A DNA stretch of 64,000 nucleotides from the NCBI GenBank assembly GCA_004296455.1, contig AP018280.1, forward strand, positions 5,816,794 to 5,880,793, given 5' to 3'. Origin of the DNA: Calothrix sp. NIES-4101 (GTDB lineage Bacteria > Cyanobacteriota > Cyanobacteriia > Cyanobacteriales > Nostocaceae). Shown one piece after another: positions 36,301 to 44,937 of the stretch. The translations under genes were made by a program, and so were the position numbers. Under the pieces are notes generated by a model. It made no database searches. It had not been told where the DNA came from and worked only from the letters and a program-made list of their open reading frames with translations. How positions within the stretch are numbered: the stretch's first letter is position 1; each line of letters opens with the position of its first letter.

Positions 36301-36397
36301 ATTTTGGTAATATTTTCGTGATTAATTCTGTTGGTAATTCTGCAAACCCTGGGACATTGCTGATAAATTCTTGAAAATTTGTTTTGATATAAGTCAT
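33365..36397 (-). CDS. hlyB: HlyB-type ABC exporter with N-terminal cyclic-nucleotide-binding domain
   Basis: A 1010-residue type I secretion ABC transporter. Residues ~10-130 form a cNMP-binding domain (GIIYEGKVRLLGYDP, GDFVGEISLL). A second degenerate domain of that kind may follow. A C39-peptidase-like domain lies at about 295-430. Its active-site region reads EINATSACLQML, with Ala in the position of the catalytic Cys, so it is a non-cleaving substrate-docking domain as in HlyB. Six membrane segments follow (about 450-730). The nucleotide-binding domain has Walker A GQSGSGKST, signature LSGGQRQR and Walker B LLVLDEATSALD. It acts with the adjacent HlyD and PpiC-like proteins, and the RTX phosphatases nearby are likely substrates. 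cNMP control is inferred from the domain. Confidence 0.95.
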   Translation of the reverse strand: MTYIKTNFQEFISNVPGFAELPTELITKILPKFQAWRFRIGQKIIDKEAIPDHIGIIYEGKVRLLGYDPRTQVPITLKILQPGDFVGEISLLRQVPCETAIASTEVIILSIAAADFLSLLATFPNFAQIRQNQVHLAEVLEIVGLQLEQQANAGLNLKELTEAAAENAIIKYIPPGKIYTHQLETEKIWFVSGNGVTNYAPNSRLQFCDGEIIEVKGKNSARLIAFSPGDFSFFSGENNNLVHQVDNQIIDNSATKKLLNSEDEFNLVNIPYAPEKEQPVNVSTNEYKKQKYPFVSGRGEINATSACLQMLCQHLKIPFRREVVRRILNEQFRRQEVISFQVCAYLSELIGLKPQLIDLPTNNLTRIPTPAFIRYENDFAVVYEASDRMIVLGVPSQGIQYCKPGDLIAKLDVGENSFPPQLQILLLSPTKETPQQRFGLSWFLPYLSRHRQVLIEVFIASFFVQLAALANPLVIQLIIDKVIVQNSITTLNILGVLLLAVGLFEAVLGALRTYLFVDTTNRIDMGLGSEIIDHLLRLPLRYFERRPVGELSTRINELENIRQFLTGTALTVGLDALFSVVYIVVMLFYSWQLTLVGLATIPVFILITFIASPIIRKQLRHKAERNAETQSYLVEVMSGIQTVKAQNIELRSRFSWQEKYARYVGEGFKTVITSTFANSASQFLNQLSSLLVLWVGSYLVLKGELTLGELIAFRIISGYVTSPILRLAQLWQSFQETALSLERLSDIVDTPQEAEKDRYNIPLPEVTGAVKYENVSFRFATSGPLQVCNVNLEIPAGKFVGIVGQSGSGKSTIMKLLLRLYEPESGRILIDNYDIAKVELYSLRRQLGVVPQESLLFDGNVQENIALTNPDATTAEIIAAAKIAAAHDFIMDLPNGYNTRVGERGAGLSGGQRQRIAIARSVLQRPKLLVLDEATSALDYPTERQVCINLANAFQGNTVFFITHRLNTVSHADIILVMDGGRLIEQGNHQELMRKKGHYFYLYNQQEVNL

Positions 36398-36445
36398 TGA
36401 ATTTTAAGTCTGAAAATACTTAACTTTGTCAAGAATGAGCAATTA

Positions 36446-37216
36446 TTATGAGTAACTGATACTTAATGGCTGTAGAACCTCAATTTTTGGTGTTATAACT
36501 TGCCATTGTTGCTCTTGCATTTGTGTTTGCAACCATACCTGAAAGCGTTCATTTAATAATCGCTGACGTATCGAATTATCTAACTTAGCAGGAAGCAATT
36601 TTTCTAAACGAATTAATACAACCCAATCTCCCACCTGTGTTGGTGGAACTAACTGTTGTGGTTGGACACTAGACAAAACTTTAACCATAACTGGATGAAG
36701 TGATTGCAATTCAACTGGTCCAATTAAACCATCTGTTTCAACTTCGATTCCTTGGGAATATTCCTCTACTAACCGAGCAAAAGATTGTTCTCCCTCAGAA
36801 ATCCGAAAATATAATTCTTGAGCCAGAGCCATATCATTTGTACGTAGCAAAGAATAGATAACTCTATCCAGTTGAGGCTTGCGTTGGCGGAAATATGCTT
36901 CTAAATCTTCTCCCCAATTACTTTGTTTAAATTTTTCTAGCTTTAATTGCCGAATTGCGATCGCATCTAGTTGCTCTGAAGTCAAATTATTTTGCTGTAA
37001 CCACATTTGACGTTTTACTTCCGAATCCAACTGGTATTGTTGAGCAATTTGTGCAATCGCCAGTTGTTCTTCTTCTTGGTTACACTTTATTTGCGCGATC
37101 GCATCATCTATTACCAACTCTTTTACCAGTTGTGGCAACATTTGGTACTCTACCAACATTTGCATCATCTCTTCTGGTACTAACCTGCGATCGCCTAATT
37201 GCAGAACAGGAAACAT
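36446..37216 (-). CDS. PpiC/SurA-type peptidyl-prolyl isomerase of the secretion operon
   Basis: A 256-residue protein with a SurA-like N-terminal helical domain (LVKELVIDDAIAQIKCNQEE) and a parvulin-type domain at about 120-215 (ALAQELYFRISEGEQSFARLVEEYSQG, LHPVMVKVLSSVQPQQLVPP). It has no signal peptide, as is usual for the cyanobacterial genes of this kind that precede hlyB. It lies 48 bp upstream of the exporter gene and is probably the first gene of a three-gene operon. A role in keeping secretion substrates unfolded is inferred from context. Confidence 0.88.
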   Translation of the reverse strand: MFPVLQLGDRRLVPEEMMQMLVEYQMLPQLVKELVIDDAIAQIKCNQEEEQLAIAQIAQQYQLDSEVKRQMWLQQNNLTSEQLDAIAIRQLKLEKFKQSNWGEDLEAYFRQRKPQLDRVIYSLLRTNDMALAQELYFRISEGEQSFARLVEEYSQGIEVETDGLIGPVELQSLHPVMVKVLSSVQPQQLVPPTQVGDWVVLIRLEKLLPAKLDNSIRQRLLNERFQVWLQTQMQEQQWQVITPKIEVLQPLSISYS

Positions 37217-37432
37217 ATACTGGTTGTAAAGTTATACTTCTCAAGATTGTCTCAGAAAAACACTTACGGAAAGTTAGGAAAAGGTTATGAATTAGTTGAC
37301 TTTAGATTAAGGAATATATTTTGTGTTTTTAAATTTTATAATTTGTATGAATTACAGAAATCTCAGTGAAGCAATAACATCAACTTAATATTTGGCGATA
37401 CCTTTATTTATTCACAAGCAATACTCTTGTTT

Positions 37433-38032
37433 ATGTCTAGCTCCAGAAATGATTGGTTTCCTACTCCTGTTTGGCATTTTACAGTTGATAACTATCAACA
37501 ATTAAATTCAATTCTGCTACAAGAAATTGATGCCGAACAGCAGTGCGATCGCCAAGGAGAGAAATGGTCAAATGTATTAGGATGGCATAGCGTAAACAAT
37601 TTACATGAACGCAAACACTTCTATGAATTCACACAAATTATTCATAAAAATGTCCTAGAAGTCGCACATTTTTTACGTTGGGATTTACAAAAATTTTCTC
37701 TCAATATTACAACTTGTTGGGCGATCGTCAATGGAAAGCTTGCATCAAACTCTGTACATAATCATCCAAATTCCATACTAAGCGGGGTTTATTATCTCAA
37801 GGCTCCTGAAAACTGCGGAGGCTTATTTTTTTCCGATCCCCGTCCAGCCTCACAGATGTTAATTCCCCCAGTCGTAGAATTTAACTTATGGACTCTTCCA
37901 AAGGTTAGCTATAAACCTTATGAGGGAACAATGTTATTATTTCCCAGTTGGCTTTTGCATGGCGTAGAAATGAACATGAGCGAAGAAACTCGCATTAGTC
38001 TGAGTTTTAATATTGGCATGATCCCTAAATAA
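37433..38032 (+). CDS. 2-oxoglutarate/Fe(II)-dependent oxygenase-like protein (TIGR02466 type)
   Basis: A 199-residue protein. It has the double-stranded beta-helix signature of this group: VHNHPNSILSGVYYLKAPE (metal-binding His region), GLFFSDPR, then LLFPSWLLHGVEMN with the distal His, and a following TRISLSFNIG whose Arg would bind 2-oxoglutarate. The N-terminal WFPTPVWHF is typical of the TIGR02466 family. The ATG at 37433 is preferred over an upstream TTG. It is transcribed away from the secretion operon and faces the PhoX-like gene. The substrate is unknown. Confidence 0.8.
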   Translation: MSSSRNDWFPTPVWHFTVDNYQQLNSILLQEIDAEQQCDRQGEKWSNVLGWHSVNNLHERKHFYEFTQIIHKNVLEVAHFLRWDLQKFSLNITTCWAIVNGKLASNSVHNHPNSILSGVYYLKAPENCGGLFFSDPRPASQMLIPPVVEFNLWTLPKVSYKPYEGTMLLFPSWLLHGVEMNMSEETRISLSFNIGMIPK

Positions 38033-38115
38033 TCAGTCATCTAAAACAAGGATGAGCAGAACGAATTTCCGCCCATCCTCAATCTACATAATTACTGTTA
38101 TTTGTCCAATTGTGA

Positions 38116-40326
38116 TTAGATAAAAACAAAGTTAGCTGTGGTTAAGCTAGAAGTGTCAACTCCAGTTAATGTAGCGATCGCATTACCATTAAGTGAAATG
38201 TTGTTGCCAGTAAAAGTCAACTGTGCAAAGCCAACACCCGTGCCAGCACCAATAAAGCCAAGGACATCAGTACCAACTTGGAAATCAAGTACAGTATTTG
38301 CACTAGATGGAGTTTCGCCAGTAAATATCCAGAATTGGTCAGCACCAGCGCCACCTGAAATTAGGTTGCTACCACCAGACTGAACGAAGAATTTATCATT
38401 GCCATCGCCACCTAAAGCGCGACCATTCGCACCCAGGAAGAAATCATCATTCCCAGCACCACCTGAAACCCGGTAGCCAGTGGCATCAGTCGCATCGATT
38501 GTGTCATTGCCAGCCCCGGCAAATATGCGATCGTTATTAGCCACAAAAATAGTGTCGTTGCCCCTAGCAGTGTTAATACGATTGCCACCGGCTAAAACTC
38601 CACCAATAGCGCTATCAACTGTGTCGTTACCAGCACCAGTAAAGACGATGTCATTAACACCATCAAAACCTTTGCTGATACCAGCTTCAACAATGTCATC
38701 ACCAGAAGTAGCACCAGGAACTAAAGAAGAGCTTTGAATCAGTTTAGCGTTAGGAGCAATCAAGAATGATAGTTGACCACCACGAACGAGGTTTTCGTCA
38801 GCTGTTTTGGTTCCATCTTTATTGCCATCAATGTTGGTAGCGGTGATGATTGTTCCATTATTGAGAGTTCCAGCTTGGACATCAAAAACGAATAATTCAC
38901 CAGGCTTATTCCCAAACAGCGTGGAGACATCAAGGATACCAGAAGTTTCCCAGTTACCTAGGTCAGTAGGATTAGAATCAACTTGACCTGAAGGAACACC
39001 TGAGCGATCTACTTGCCCAATACGGGTGAGGGTTTTTGAAGGGTCAGGTGCTGACGGATCGAGGCTCCAGATCGAGGTTTCTTGCTTAGAATTTGCGCCA
39101 AACAAAGTTGCAGGAATTGCCCGATCTTCTTGGATGTAGATTTTCCCATCATCAGCCCAATCGAGATTGTCAGGGCTACGCAGACCAAAATCTTTTTTAT
39201 CAGCTTCGTTACCATCATAAAGAACGATCGCCTCAGCATTGATGACACCAGAAGCAATACCGCTAAAGTCCACATCAATTTTGTAGGTTGTTCCCCAAGT
39301 ATCTGCACCGCCAAAAATTGTGTCGCGACCTGTAGAAGCTAACACAGCTTGTGTTCCATCTTTTGGATTGGTGGCAACATCTTCAGGGCGAGAGAACAAG
39401 AATGCTTTGACATCTGCGGCTAATTTATCTTGCTGGGCTTGGGTGGCAAAACCTTGAGAATCATAGCCAAGGTCGGTTTGAGCAATAGGTGTTTTACTAG
39501 CTAGATCAGGGCGGTAATAATCAATTTTAACGAACTGACCTTTAGCGCTATTGTTTGTACCAGCAAAGTTACGGGGATCGGCTTCGATCGCATCGGTGGC
39601 ATTAGTTGGATCATCAGCAACCCATACAAATAGTTCGCCACCTGTAAGACCGTTGCGTTCTAGGAAATTACCAGAAGAATTTTTTGTCCCCACATAAAGA
39701 ATTAGAGGTGCAGGTCCGCGATCGTCTCCAACTAAAATGGCAACCTTATCAGTTGTTCCTGTATCTAGTTCAGTGACGTTTTCCCATGCCGCACGACCCA
39801 ACCAAGGCAAAGCGTACAAAGTATTAGTTGCAGTATCCAGAGCAAATTCTGAACCCCCATCATTTTCTTCGCCAGTGAAGAAGATGCGATCGACAAAGCC
39901 TTTACCTGCGCCAAAGCTATTAGCTTCAAAGAGAGCGGCGGAACAGAATCTAGCAAGACCAGCAAAATCTAAATCAGAGGCTTCATCAACTACTTCACCT
40001 TTGCGGTTGATGATGGTGTCGTAAGCGAGTCCAGAATTAGTGATTTGAAATGTGCGCTTGTCAACATCAAAGAAGCTCACTCTTGCTCCAGGGAGTTGAG
40101 TGCCATTTTTCAAGGTATATTTGTAACCGACTGTATTTCCTAACTCATGGTTAACAAGCAAACGCACGGTGGTGTCATTAAGAGAGAAAGCACCAATACC
40201 ATCAAGAATACCAGGAGGAACATAGTCGCCAATTTTGTCACCAACAGTAAAGATTGGATCAACTGTGTAACCATTTAGCCCTTTAACTTGCGAAGGCTGA
40301 GTTGTGTCAAATGGTGTATTAGACAT
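38116..40326 (-). CDS. PhoX-like alkaline phosphatase with RTX repeats, type I secreted
   Basis: A 736-residue protein. Residues 1 to ~545 match the PhoX/DUF839 family of calcium/iron phosphatases (LNDTTVRLLVNHELGN, DRIFFTGEENDGGSEFALD, SPDNLDWADDGKIYIQED). The last ~170 residues are RTX-type nonapeptide repeats (FTGAGNDTVD, FAGAGNDTIDATD, SGGAGADQF) ending with a hydrophobic strand, the usual C-terminal signal for type I export. There is no N-terminal signal peptide. GAGG precedes the ATG at 40326 at good spacing; a longer frame to 40500 lacks family similarity. It would release phosphate from organic esters outside the cell. The RTX block is shared with the gene at 41163-44585. Confidence 0.9.
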   Translation of the reverse strand: MSNTPFDTTQPSQVKGLNGYTVDPIFTVGDKIGDYVPPGILDGIGAFSLNDTTVRLLVNHELGNTVGYKYTLKNGTQLPGARVSFFDVDKRTFQITNSGLAYDTIINRKGEVVDEASDLDFAGLARFCSAALFEANSFGAGKGFVDRIFFTGEENDGGSEFALDTATNTLYALPWLGRAAWENVTELDTGTTDKVAILVGDDRGPAPLILYVGTKNSSGNFLERNGLTGGELFVWVADDPTNATDAIEADPRNFAGTNNSAKGQFVKIDYYRPDLASKTPIAQTDLGYDSQGFATQAQQDKLAADVKAFLFSRPEDVATNPKDGTQAVLASTGRDTIFGGADTWGTTYKIDVDFSGIASGVINAEAIVLYDGNEADKKDFGLRSPDNLDWADDGKIYIQEDRAIPATLFGANSKQETSIWSLDPSAPDPSKTLTRIGQVDRSGVPSGQVDSNPTDLGNWETSGILDVSTLFGNKPGELFVFDVQAGTLNNGTIITATNIDGNKDGTKTADENLVRGGQLSFLIAPNAKLIQSSSLVPGATSGDDIVEAGISKGFDGVNDIVFTGAGNDTVDSAIGGVLAGGNRINTARGNDTIFVANNDRIFAGAGNDTIDATDATGYRVSGGAGNDDFFLGANGRALGGDGNDKFFVQSGGSNLISGGAGADQFWIFTGETPSSANTVLDFQVGTDVLGFIGAGTGVGFAQLTFTGNNISLNGNAIATLTGVDTSSLTTANFVFI

Positions 40327-41162
40327 GAAATACCTCAATTTTGATGACAATGTTTGCTGATTTAATCTGCTCAAAATGGACTCTGAAAAATCTCTCGCAA
40401 AGTACAGAGACTTTTCATATAGACTTTGAAAGCTATCTTTTCTTTTCCCTAGAATTTTCCACATCCTGTGGAAAAGCATGTTAAATTTACTAGTTTTCAA
40501 TTACTAGAAAACTAGTCTTAGCGTTGGCTAAAGCTGACGTTTCTTGGCTATTGAATTCGTTATCTATAGGACTCTAATTTGGTTTTTGACAATATACTGA
40601 GACTAAAAATCCTGTTCGATCAAGGTTTTGTCTAAAATTGCGTTCAGAAACCAAATATCATTCCTACAACAGCAAGAGTAATAACCTTACAATATACAGC
40701 TAGCAATTACTATTTACTGAAATTTACTGAAATTTACTGAGTGATATTACATACAATATCATTCCTAAATTAAGAGAAGTTTATTTAATATTTAACAAAA
40801 AGTTTGATAATAAGTTTAATGATCAAAATTATTTCACGTACATACATTACTGTTGTCAAAAATTAGCTAACAGCAGTTCAAATTAGGGATACACCAACTA
40901 AATTGGTCAGTATTTCCACATTGATTTCCAAAAATCACAAACTATATCATGTCCGGTAGCACAACCATAATAAAAGAATATTAGAATCTTTGCTGATTAG
41001 TATCTTTGCATGAGTTTTACTACGGGTATGTAGGCGAACATGATATTAAAATATACAACCATGTGCTTTGTTACATTTTTTTTGTAGGACCTAATCTAAC
41101 TAAGATTAGTTCCTACATGATTTTGTCAGCAAAATGAATGTGAAATTATCAATTAACCTAAA
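40327..41162. other. Long spacer upstream of the PhoX-like gene
   Basis: An 836-bp A+T-rich gap with no supported gene. It contains three tandem 10-mers of the AAATTTACTG type (about 40711-40741) and a strong hairpin at 41083-41117. A clear cyanobacterial Pho box (tandem TTAACC-type repeats) was searched for by eye and not found. Confidence 0.5.
41083..41117. repeat. Strong imperfect hairpin downstream of the double phosphatase gene
   Basis: Arms of 15 bp, TGTAGGACCTAATCT (41083-41097) and AGATTAGTTCCTACA (41103-41117), with one mismatch and a five-base loop. On the minus strand it is followed by an A run and not a T run, so it is not a standard terminator for the gene ending at 41163. Confidence 0.6.
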
Positions 41163-44100
41163 TTAAGCAAAAGCGAATTGGTTCACATTACTTAGATTTA
41201 AGCTGCTCGTTTGAATCCCACTGAGAACAGCCAAAGTGTTACCACCAAAGATAACTTGTGTATCACCACCAACTTGATTTAGATTCAGAGTTGATGCAGA
41301 AATTCCCAAACTTGCACTACCAAGAATACCAATTACATCAGTACCAACTTGGAAATCAAGGATTGTATTGGCAGCTTGTGGTAATTCTCCGCTTACAATC
41401 CAGAATTGGTCAGCACCAGCACCCCCAGAAATTAGGTTACCACCACCAGACTGGGCGAAGAATTTATCATTACCATCGCCCCCTAAAGCGCGATCGCCAC
41501 TACCAAGGAAAAAGATATCATCGCCTGTGCCGCCCGACATACGATTTCCACCTTTAGCGTCGGTAGCATCAAAAATATCATTACCAGCACCGCCAAAAAC
41601 GCGATCGCCCTTGCTGACAAAGACAATATCATTCCCATTACCTAAATCGACACGGTTACCACCAGCGATGGGAGAAGACGCGGTTTGTAAATCAACTTCG
41701 TCGTTACCTGCACCAGTAAACACAGTATCATTGATTCCATCTAAGCTACTACCAGTAGCATTGGTAATTAATTGATCAGTTCCCTGGGTTCCAGCAACTA
41801 ACTGAGTTTCCTGTTGAGTTGCGACGAATTGGGGAGTAACACCAAATAATGTCTCGTACATCAAATCGTAGATTTTGGTGTTATCTAAGGTGCTGGGAAG
41901 TTTATCTGCATTCATACCGTAGGTTTTGGAAACAATACTACCGGGGAAGTCAGGAGTACCAACCCAAGCAATCCCAAAGTTACCCATTGGTCCATCAATA
42001 CTATCCTGAGCCGCAAATGGTTTCCAAGGAGCCTCTGGAGTTCCTGTACTGCCATTAATCCCATCTAATACCGCTCTATTGGTATTGGTAGTTGTTGAGT
42101 TGACACCAATGAAAGGTGCTTGGGGTTCGCTATCCGCAATTTCGGGGGTATTGGGGGTAAAATTCCCAGAAGGACGGGTATAGGGTTCATATTGAAACAC
42201 CTGCAAACCACCAGCATCACTATCTGCGGCAGTAACTACCAAGGTGTTGGGGTCTTGGGTGTTGACATAATCCATCGCCACACCAATTGCTGCATCTGCC
42301 CGACGTATGGCTTCAATTGTGCCTGGAGCATTATTATTGTTAGCAAAGTTATCAGTACCTTCTTCTTCAACTACGACAAAGAAGCCATCCGGGTCTTGAT
42401 TGAGTATTTTCAAGGATGCATCCAACATCTCCGCGACGGTGGGGGCTGTAGCAACATAGAGAGGTAGCGGACTATCACTGTTGAGACCCAGCGCTTCTTC
42501 TGTGCGATCGTCAAAAGTATTGGTTGCGGCAAATACACCTAGAAGCTTTTGCGGTGGATTCGGGCTATTAACCACCTGGTTCATTTGGTCTTCAGTGTAC
42601 ACCACCGTATAACCCAAGGATTCAGCTAACTCAATCAAGTTGATCGTGGGGCGACGCTCGGAACGAGTTTCTGCTGCATCTAATTCTGCTGTCACGTGGA
42701 AACCTGTAGTACCTTGCGGTAACATATACAGCTCACCACCACCCATAATCACATCAGTCCCAGAGCGAATTACTTGCTCAATAATTTCCGCGTATTTGTC
42801 CCGCGCTCGTAAATCATTACCATCACGGTTAGTAGTTTCCGCAGCAAATGCAGCTGTTCCTGGTTCTGCCAAATTACCAGATTGAATCAGAGCGGTTGCT
42901 TTTCCGGCTGCGATCGCTTCTTCAAGAATTGTGTAACCAGTTTTACCAGATGCCGGAGTGACACGAGAGTTATCTTCTTCCAAGCCAAAGGATTCATTAA
43001 ATACCTTCACCCCAGTGGCATGGGTGACAGCACCGGCATTGGAAGTACCCGTTAACTGGTTTTCCATATGTCCCAGGTAGACACCCGCATTCGACATCTG
43101 ATCCCAGTTGAGACGACCATCGGGACCTTGGTCAATGTTACGCAACGCCATGTAATGGGAAGGACTGGTACCATCCGGGTGAATGAAAATTACGTTTCCA
43201 GTATCTTTGGTAGCTTTAGGTGCTGGTGTTGGTGCGGGGTTACGGGATTCAAGTTCAGTATTGAATAGAGTCTCATACATCAACTCGTACATTCCTGTGT
43301 TGTCCACCGTCGCTGGTAACTTATCAGCATTTAAACCATGCGCTTTGGAAACAATGGAACCACTGAAATCAGGTAAACCTGCCCAAGCGATCGCAAAATT
43401 GAAAACATCACCATTCGCATCCGGTGCGGAGACAAAAGGTAAAGTATTTGACCCTGTTTGTCCATCCATCGGCACATTACGGGCAGAGGTGGTGGGGTTG
43501 TTATTAATATTACCTACAGGTTGACCAGCAGTTAGGGGGTCACGAACTTGTAAACCACCAGCATCACTATCAGCCGCAGTTAATAGCAGGGTATTAGGAT
43601 GCTTCTCAACAAAATCCATTGCTACCCCAATTGCAGCATCTGAACGACGCAAAGCTTCCAGGGTTCCGGCAGCATTGTTGTTATTACCGAAGTTATCGGT
43701 TCCTTCTTCTTCAACGATCGCGATCGAACCATTATTGAAGTTAGGGTGTTTTTCCATCAATTTCTGGGTAACATCCAACATTTCCGCGATGGTGGGTGCT
43801 GTCTCCAAATATAGTGGTAGTCCCCGTTCCGCTAAGACTTCCTCTGGGCGATCGTTGAAGGTGTGGATGGGAGCGAATACACCTAATACTTTGGTTGGCG
43901 GTGTGGGAGTTTTTGCCGGGTCGAGCAGGTCATTTAGTTGTTGCTCAGTGTAAACAACTGTATAACCATTGCTTTTGGCCAATTCAATCAGGTTCTCACT
44001 GGGTCTTTGCAGGGGGTTAGTGCTGAGGGCATCATATTCAGCAGCAGTACCATGAAAGCCATCAGTACCAATGGGTACCATATTGAGTTCACCGCCACCG

Positions 44101-44585
44101 AGAATGAAATTTACCCCAGAGAGGATAACTTCTTTGGTAATTTCTACGGAACGTTGACGGGGGGGAATTCGGTTGCCATTGGCATCTACTGTTTCACCGA
44201 CTTGGGCAACAAAGGCAGCAGTTCCAGGCTCGTAGGCAGCCCCAGACTGAACTAGAGCAGTGACTTTTTTTGCTGCGATCGCTTCTTGGACAATTGTCTT
44301 ACCAGTGTTTCCTGATAGGGGAGTAACTGACGAACCATCTCGATTTAATCCAAAAGATTCTGCGTAGACCTTAGCACCTGTAGCATGAGTGACGGCACCA
44401 GCATTGGAAGTCCCTCCGAGTTGGTCTTCCATATGACCCAGGTAAACCGCAGAATTGGACATCATGTCCCAATTCAAACGTCCATCAGGACCTTTATCAA
44501 CAAATCGAGCAAATGCATAGTGAGAAGGACTGGTTCCATCTGGGTGGAGGAAAATTACATGATTACCAGAGGTAGAGCTTGTCAT
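41163..44585 (-). CDS. Double-domain PhoA-type alkaline phosphatase with RTX repeats
   Basis: A 1140-residue protein with two successive alkaline phosphatase (PF00245-type) domains, at about 7-455 and 465-935. Both begin with HPDGTSPSHY and carry GTSNAGAVTHATG (nucleophile region), (I/M)GGGEL, EEEGTDNF and TAADSDAGGLQV (metal-binding region). The two halves are clearly homologous but well diverged, so the duplication is old. The C-terminal ~190 residues are RTX repeats (FTGAGNDEVD, FGGAGNDIFDATD, SGGAGADQFWI) nearly matching those of the PhoX-like protein, again without an N-terminal signal peptide. This points to export by the HlyB/HlyD system. Function: extracellular phosphomonoester hydrolysis. 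Confidence 0.92.
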   Translation of the reverse strand: MTSSTSGNHVIFLHPDGTSPSHYAFARFVDKGPDGRLNWDMMSNSAVYLGHMEDQLGGTSNAGAVTHATGAKVYAESFGLNRDGSSVTPLSGNTGKTIVQEAIAAKKVTALVQSGAAYEPGTAAFVAQVGETVDANGNRIPPRQRSVEITKEVILSGVNFILGGGELNMVPIGTDGFHGTAAEYDALSTNPLQRPSENLIELAKSNGYTVVYTEQQLNDLLDPAKTPTPPTKVLGVFAPIHTFNDRPEEVLAERGLPLYLETAPTIAEMLDVTQKLMEKHPNFNNGSIAIVEEEGTDNFGNNNNAAGTLEALRRSDAAIGVAMDFVEKHPNTLLLTAADSDAGGLQVRDPLTAGQPVGNINNNPTTSARNVPMDGQTGSNTLPFVSAPDANGDVFNFAIAWAGLPDFSGSIVSKAHGLNADKLPATVDNTGMYELMYETLFNTELESRNPAPTPAPKATKDTGNVIFIHPDGTSPSHYMALRNIDQGPDGRLNWDQMSNAGVYLGHMENQLTGTSNAGAVTHATGVKVFNESFGLEEDNSRVTPASGKTGYTILEEAIAAGKATALIQSGNLAEPGTAAFAAETTNRDGNDLRARDKYAEIIEQVIRSGTDVIMGGGELYMLPQGTTGFHVTAELDAAETRSERRPTINLIELAESLGYTVVYTEDQMNQVVNSPNPPQKLLGVFAATNTFDDRTEEALGLNSDSPLPLYVATAPTVAEMLDASLKILNQDPDGFFVVVEEEGTDNFANNNNAPGTIEAIRRADAAIGVAMDYVNTQDPNTLVVTAADSDAGGLQVFQYEPYTRPSGNFTPNTPEIADSEPQAPFIGVNSTTTNTNRAVLDGINGSTGTPEAPWKPFAAQDSIDGPMGNFGIAWVGTPDFPGSIVSKTYGMNADKLPSTLDNTKIYDLMYETLFGVTPQFVATQQETQLVAGTQGTDQLITNATGSSLDGINDTVFTGAGNDEVDLQTASSPIAGGNRVDLGNGNDIVFVSKGDRVFGGAGNDIFDATDAKGGNRMSGGTGDDIFFLGSGDRALGGDGNDKFFAQSGGGNLISGGAGADQFWIVSGELPQAANTILDFQVGTDVIGILGSASLGISASTLNLNQVGGDTQVIFGGNTLAVLSGIQTSSLNLSNVNQFAFA

Positions 44586-44880
44586 GGTGTTGATTTCCCA
44601 AAAATTGCTTATGCTGACTGAAATTGTTGATTAGTTAATCAATGGTCAATACCATTTTTATCTGATGCTGCACAAAATTTAGTTGCGACATAATTATGCA
44701 ACTTCACGCTAAATTTGGTATTACTACTAATTAGCTATCTAATTAATAACTCTTGCTTCTGTAAATTCACTGATTAACTAATATATTATATATGATGCAT
44801 TTTTTAGATTAAGAACAGTCTATATACTGTTTAAAAAACTTTGATAATTTTTTATTTGATTGAGGTTTGATTGTTTTGAC
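44586..44880. other. Spacer upstream of the double phosphatase gene
   Basis: About 300 bp, A+T-rich, with no gene. It should carry the promoter of the leftward phosphatase gene. Confidence 0.4.
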
Positions 44881-44914
44881 AATGTAAAAAGAGACGTAGT
44901 CATTCTACGTCTCT
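44881..44914 (-). terminator. Rho-independent terminator of the phytase/choice-of-anchor gene
   Basis: On the minus strand a perfect 10-bp stem, AGAGACGTAG with CTACGTCTCT, has a five-base loop and is followed at once by TTTTT. It lies 24 bp past the stop codon at 44938. Confidence 0.9.
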
Positions 44915-44937
44915 GGAGGTTGAATTTTAATGTCTGA

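Noticed and set aside
40327-40500. N-terminal extension of the PhoX-like protein
   Set aside because: The added residues look basic and unconserved, and a GAGG ribosome binding site points to the ATG at 40326.
41083-41117. Terminator of the double phosphatase gene
   Set aside because: The stem is strong, but on the minus strand it is followed by A residues instead of T residues.
41258-44621. Long plus-strand frames opposite the double phosphatase gene
   Set aside because: They are antisense to a strongly supported gene and have repetitive, composition-driven translations.
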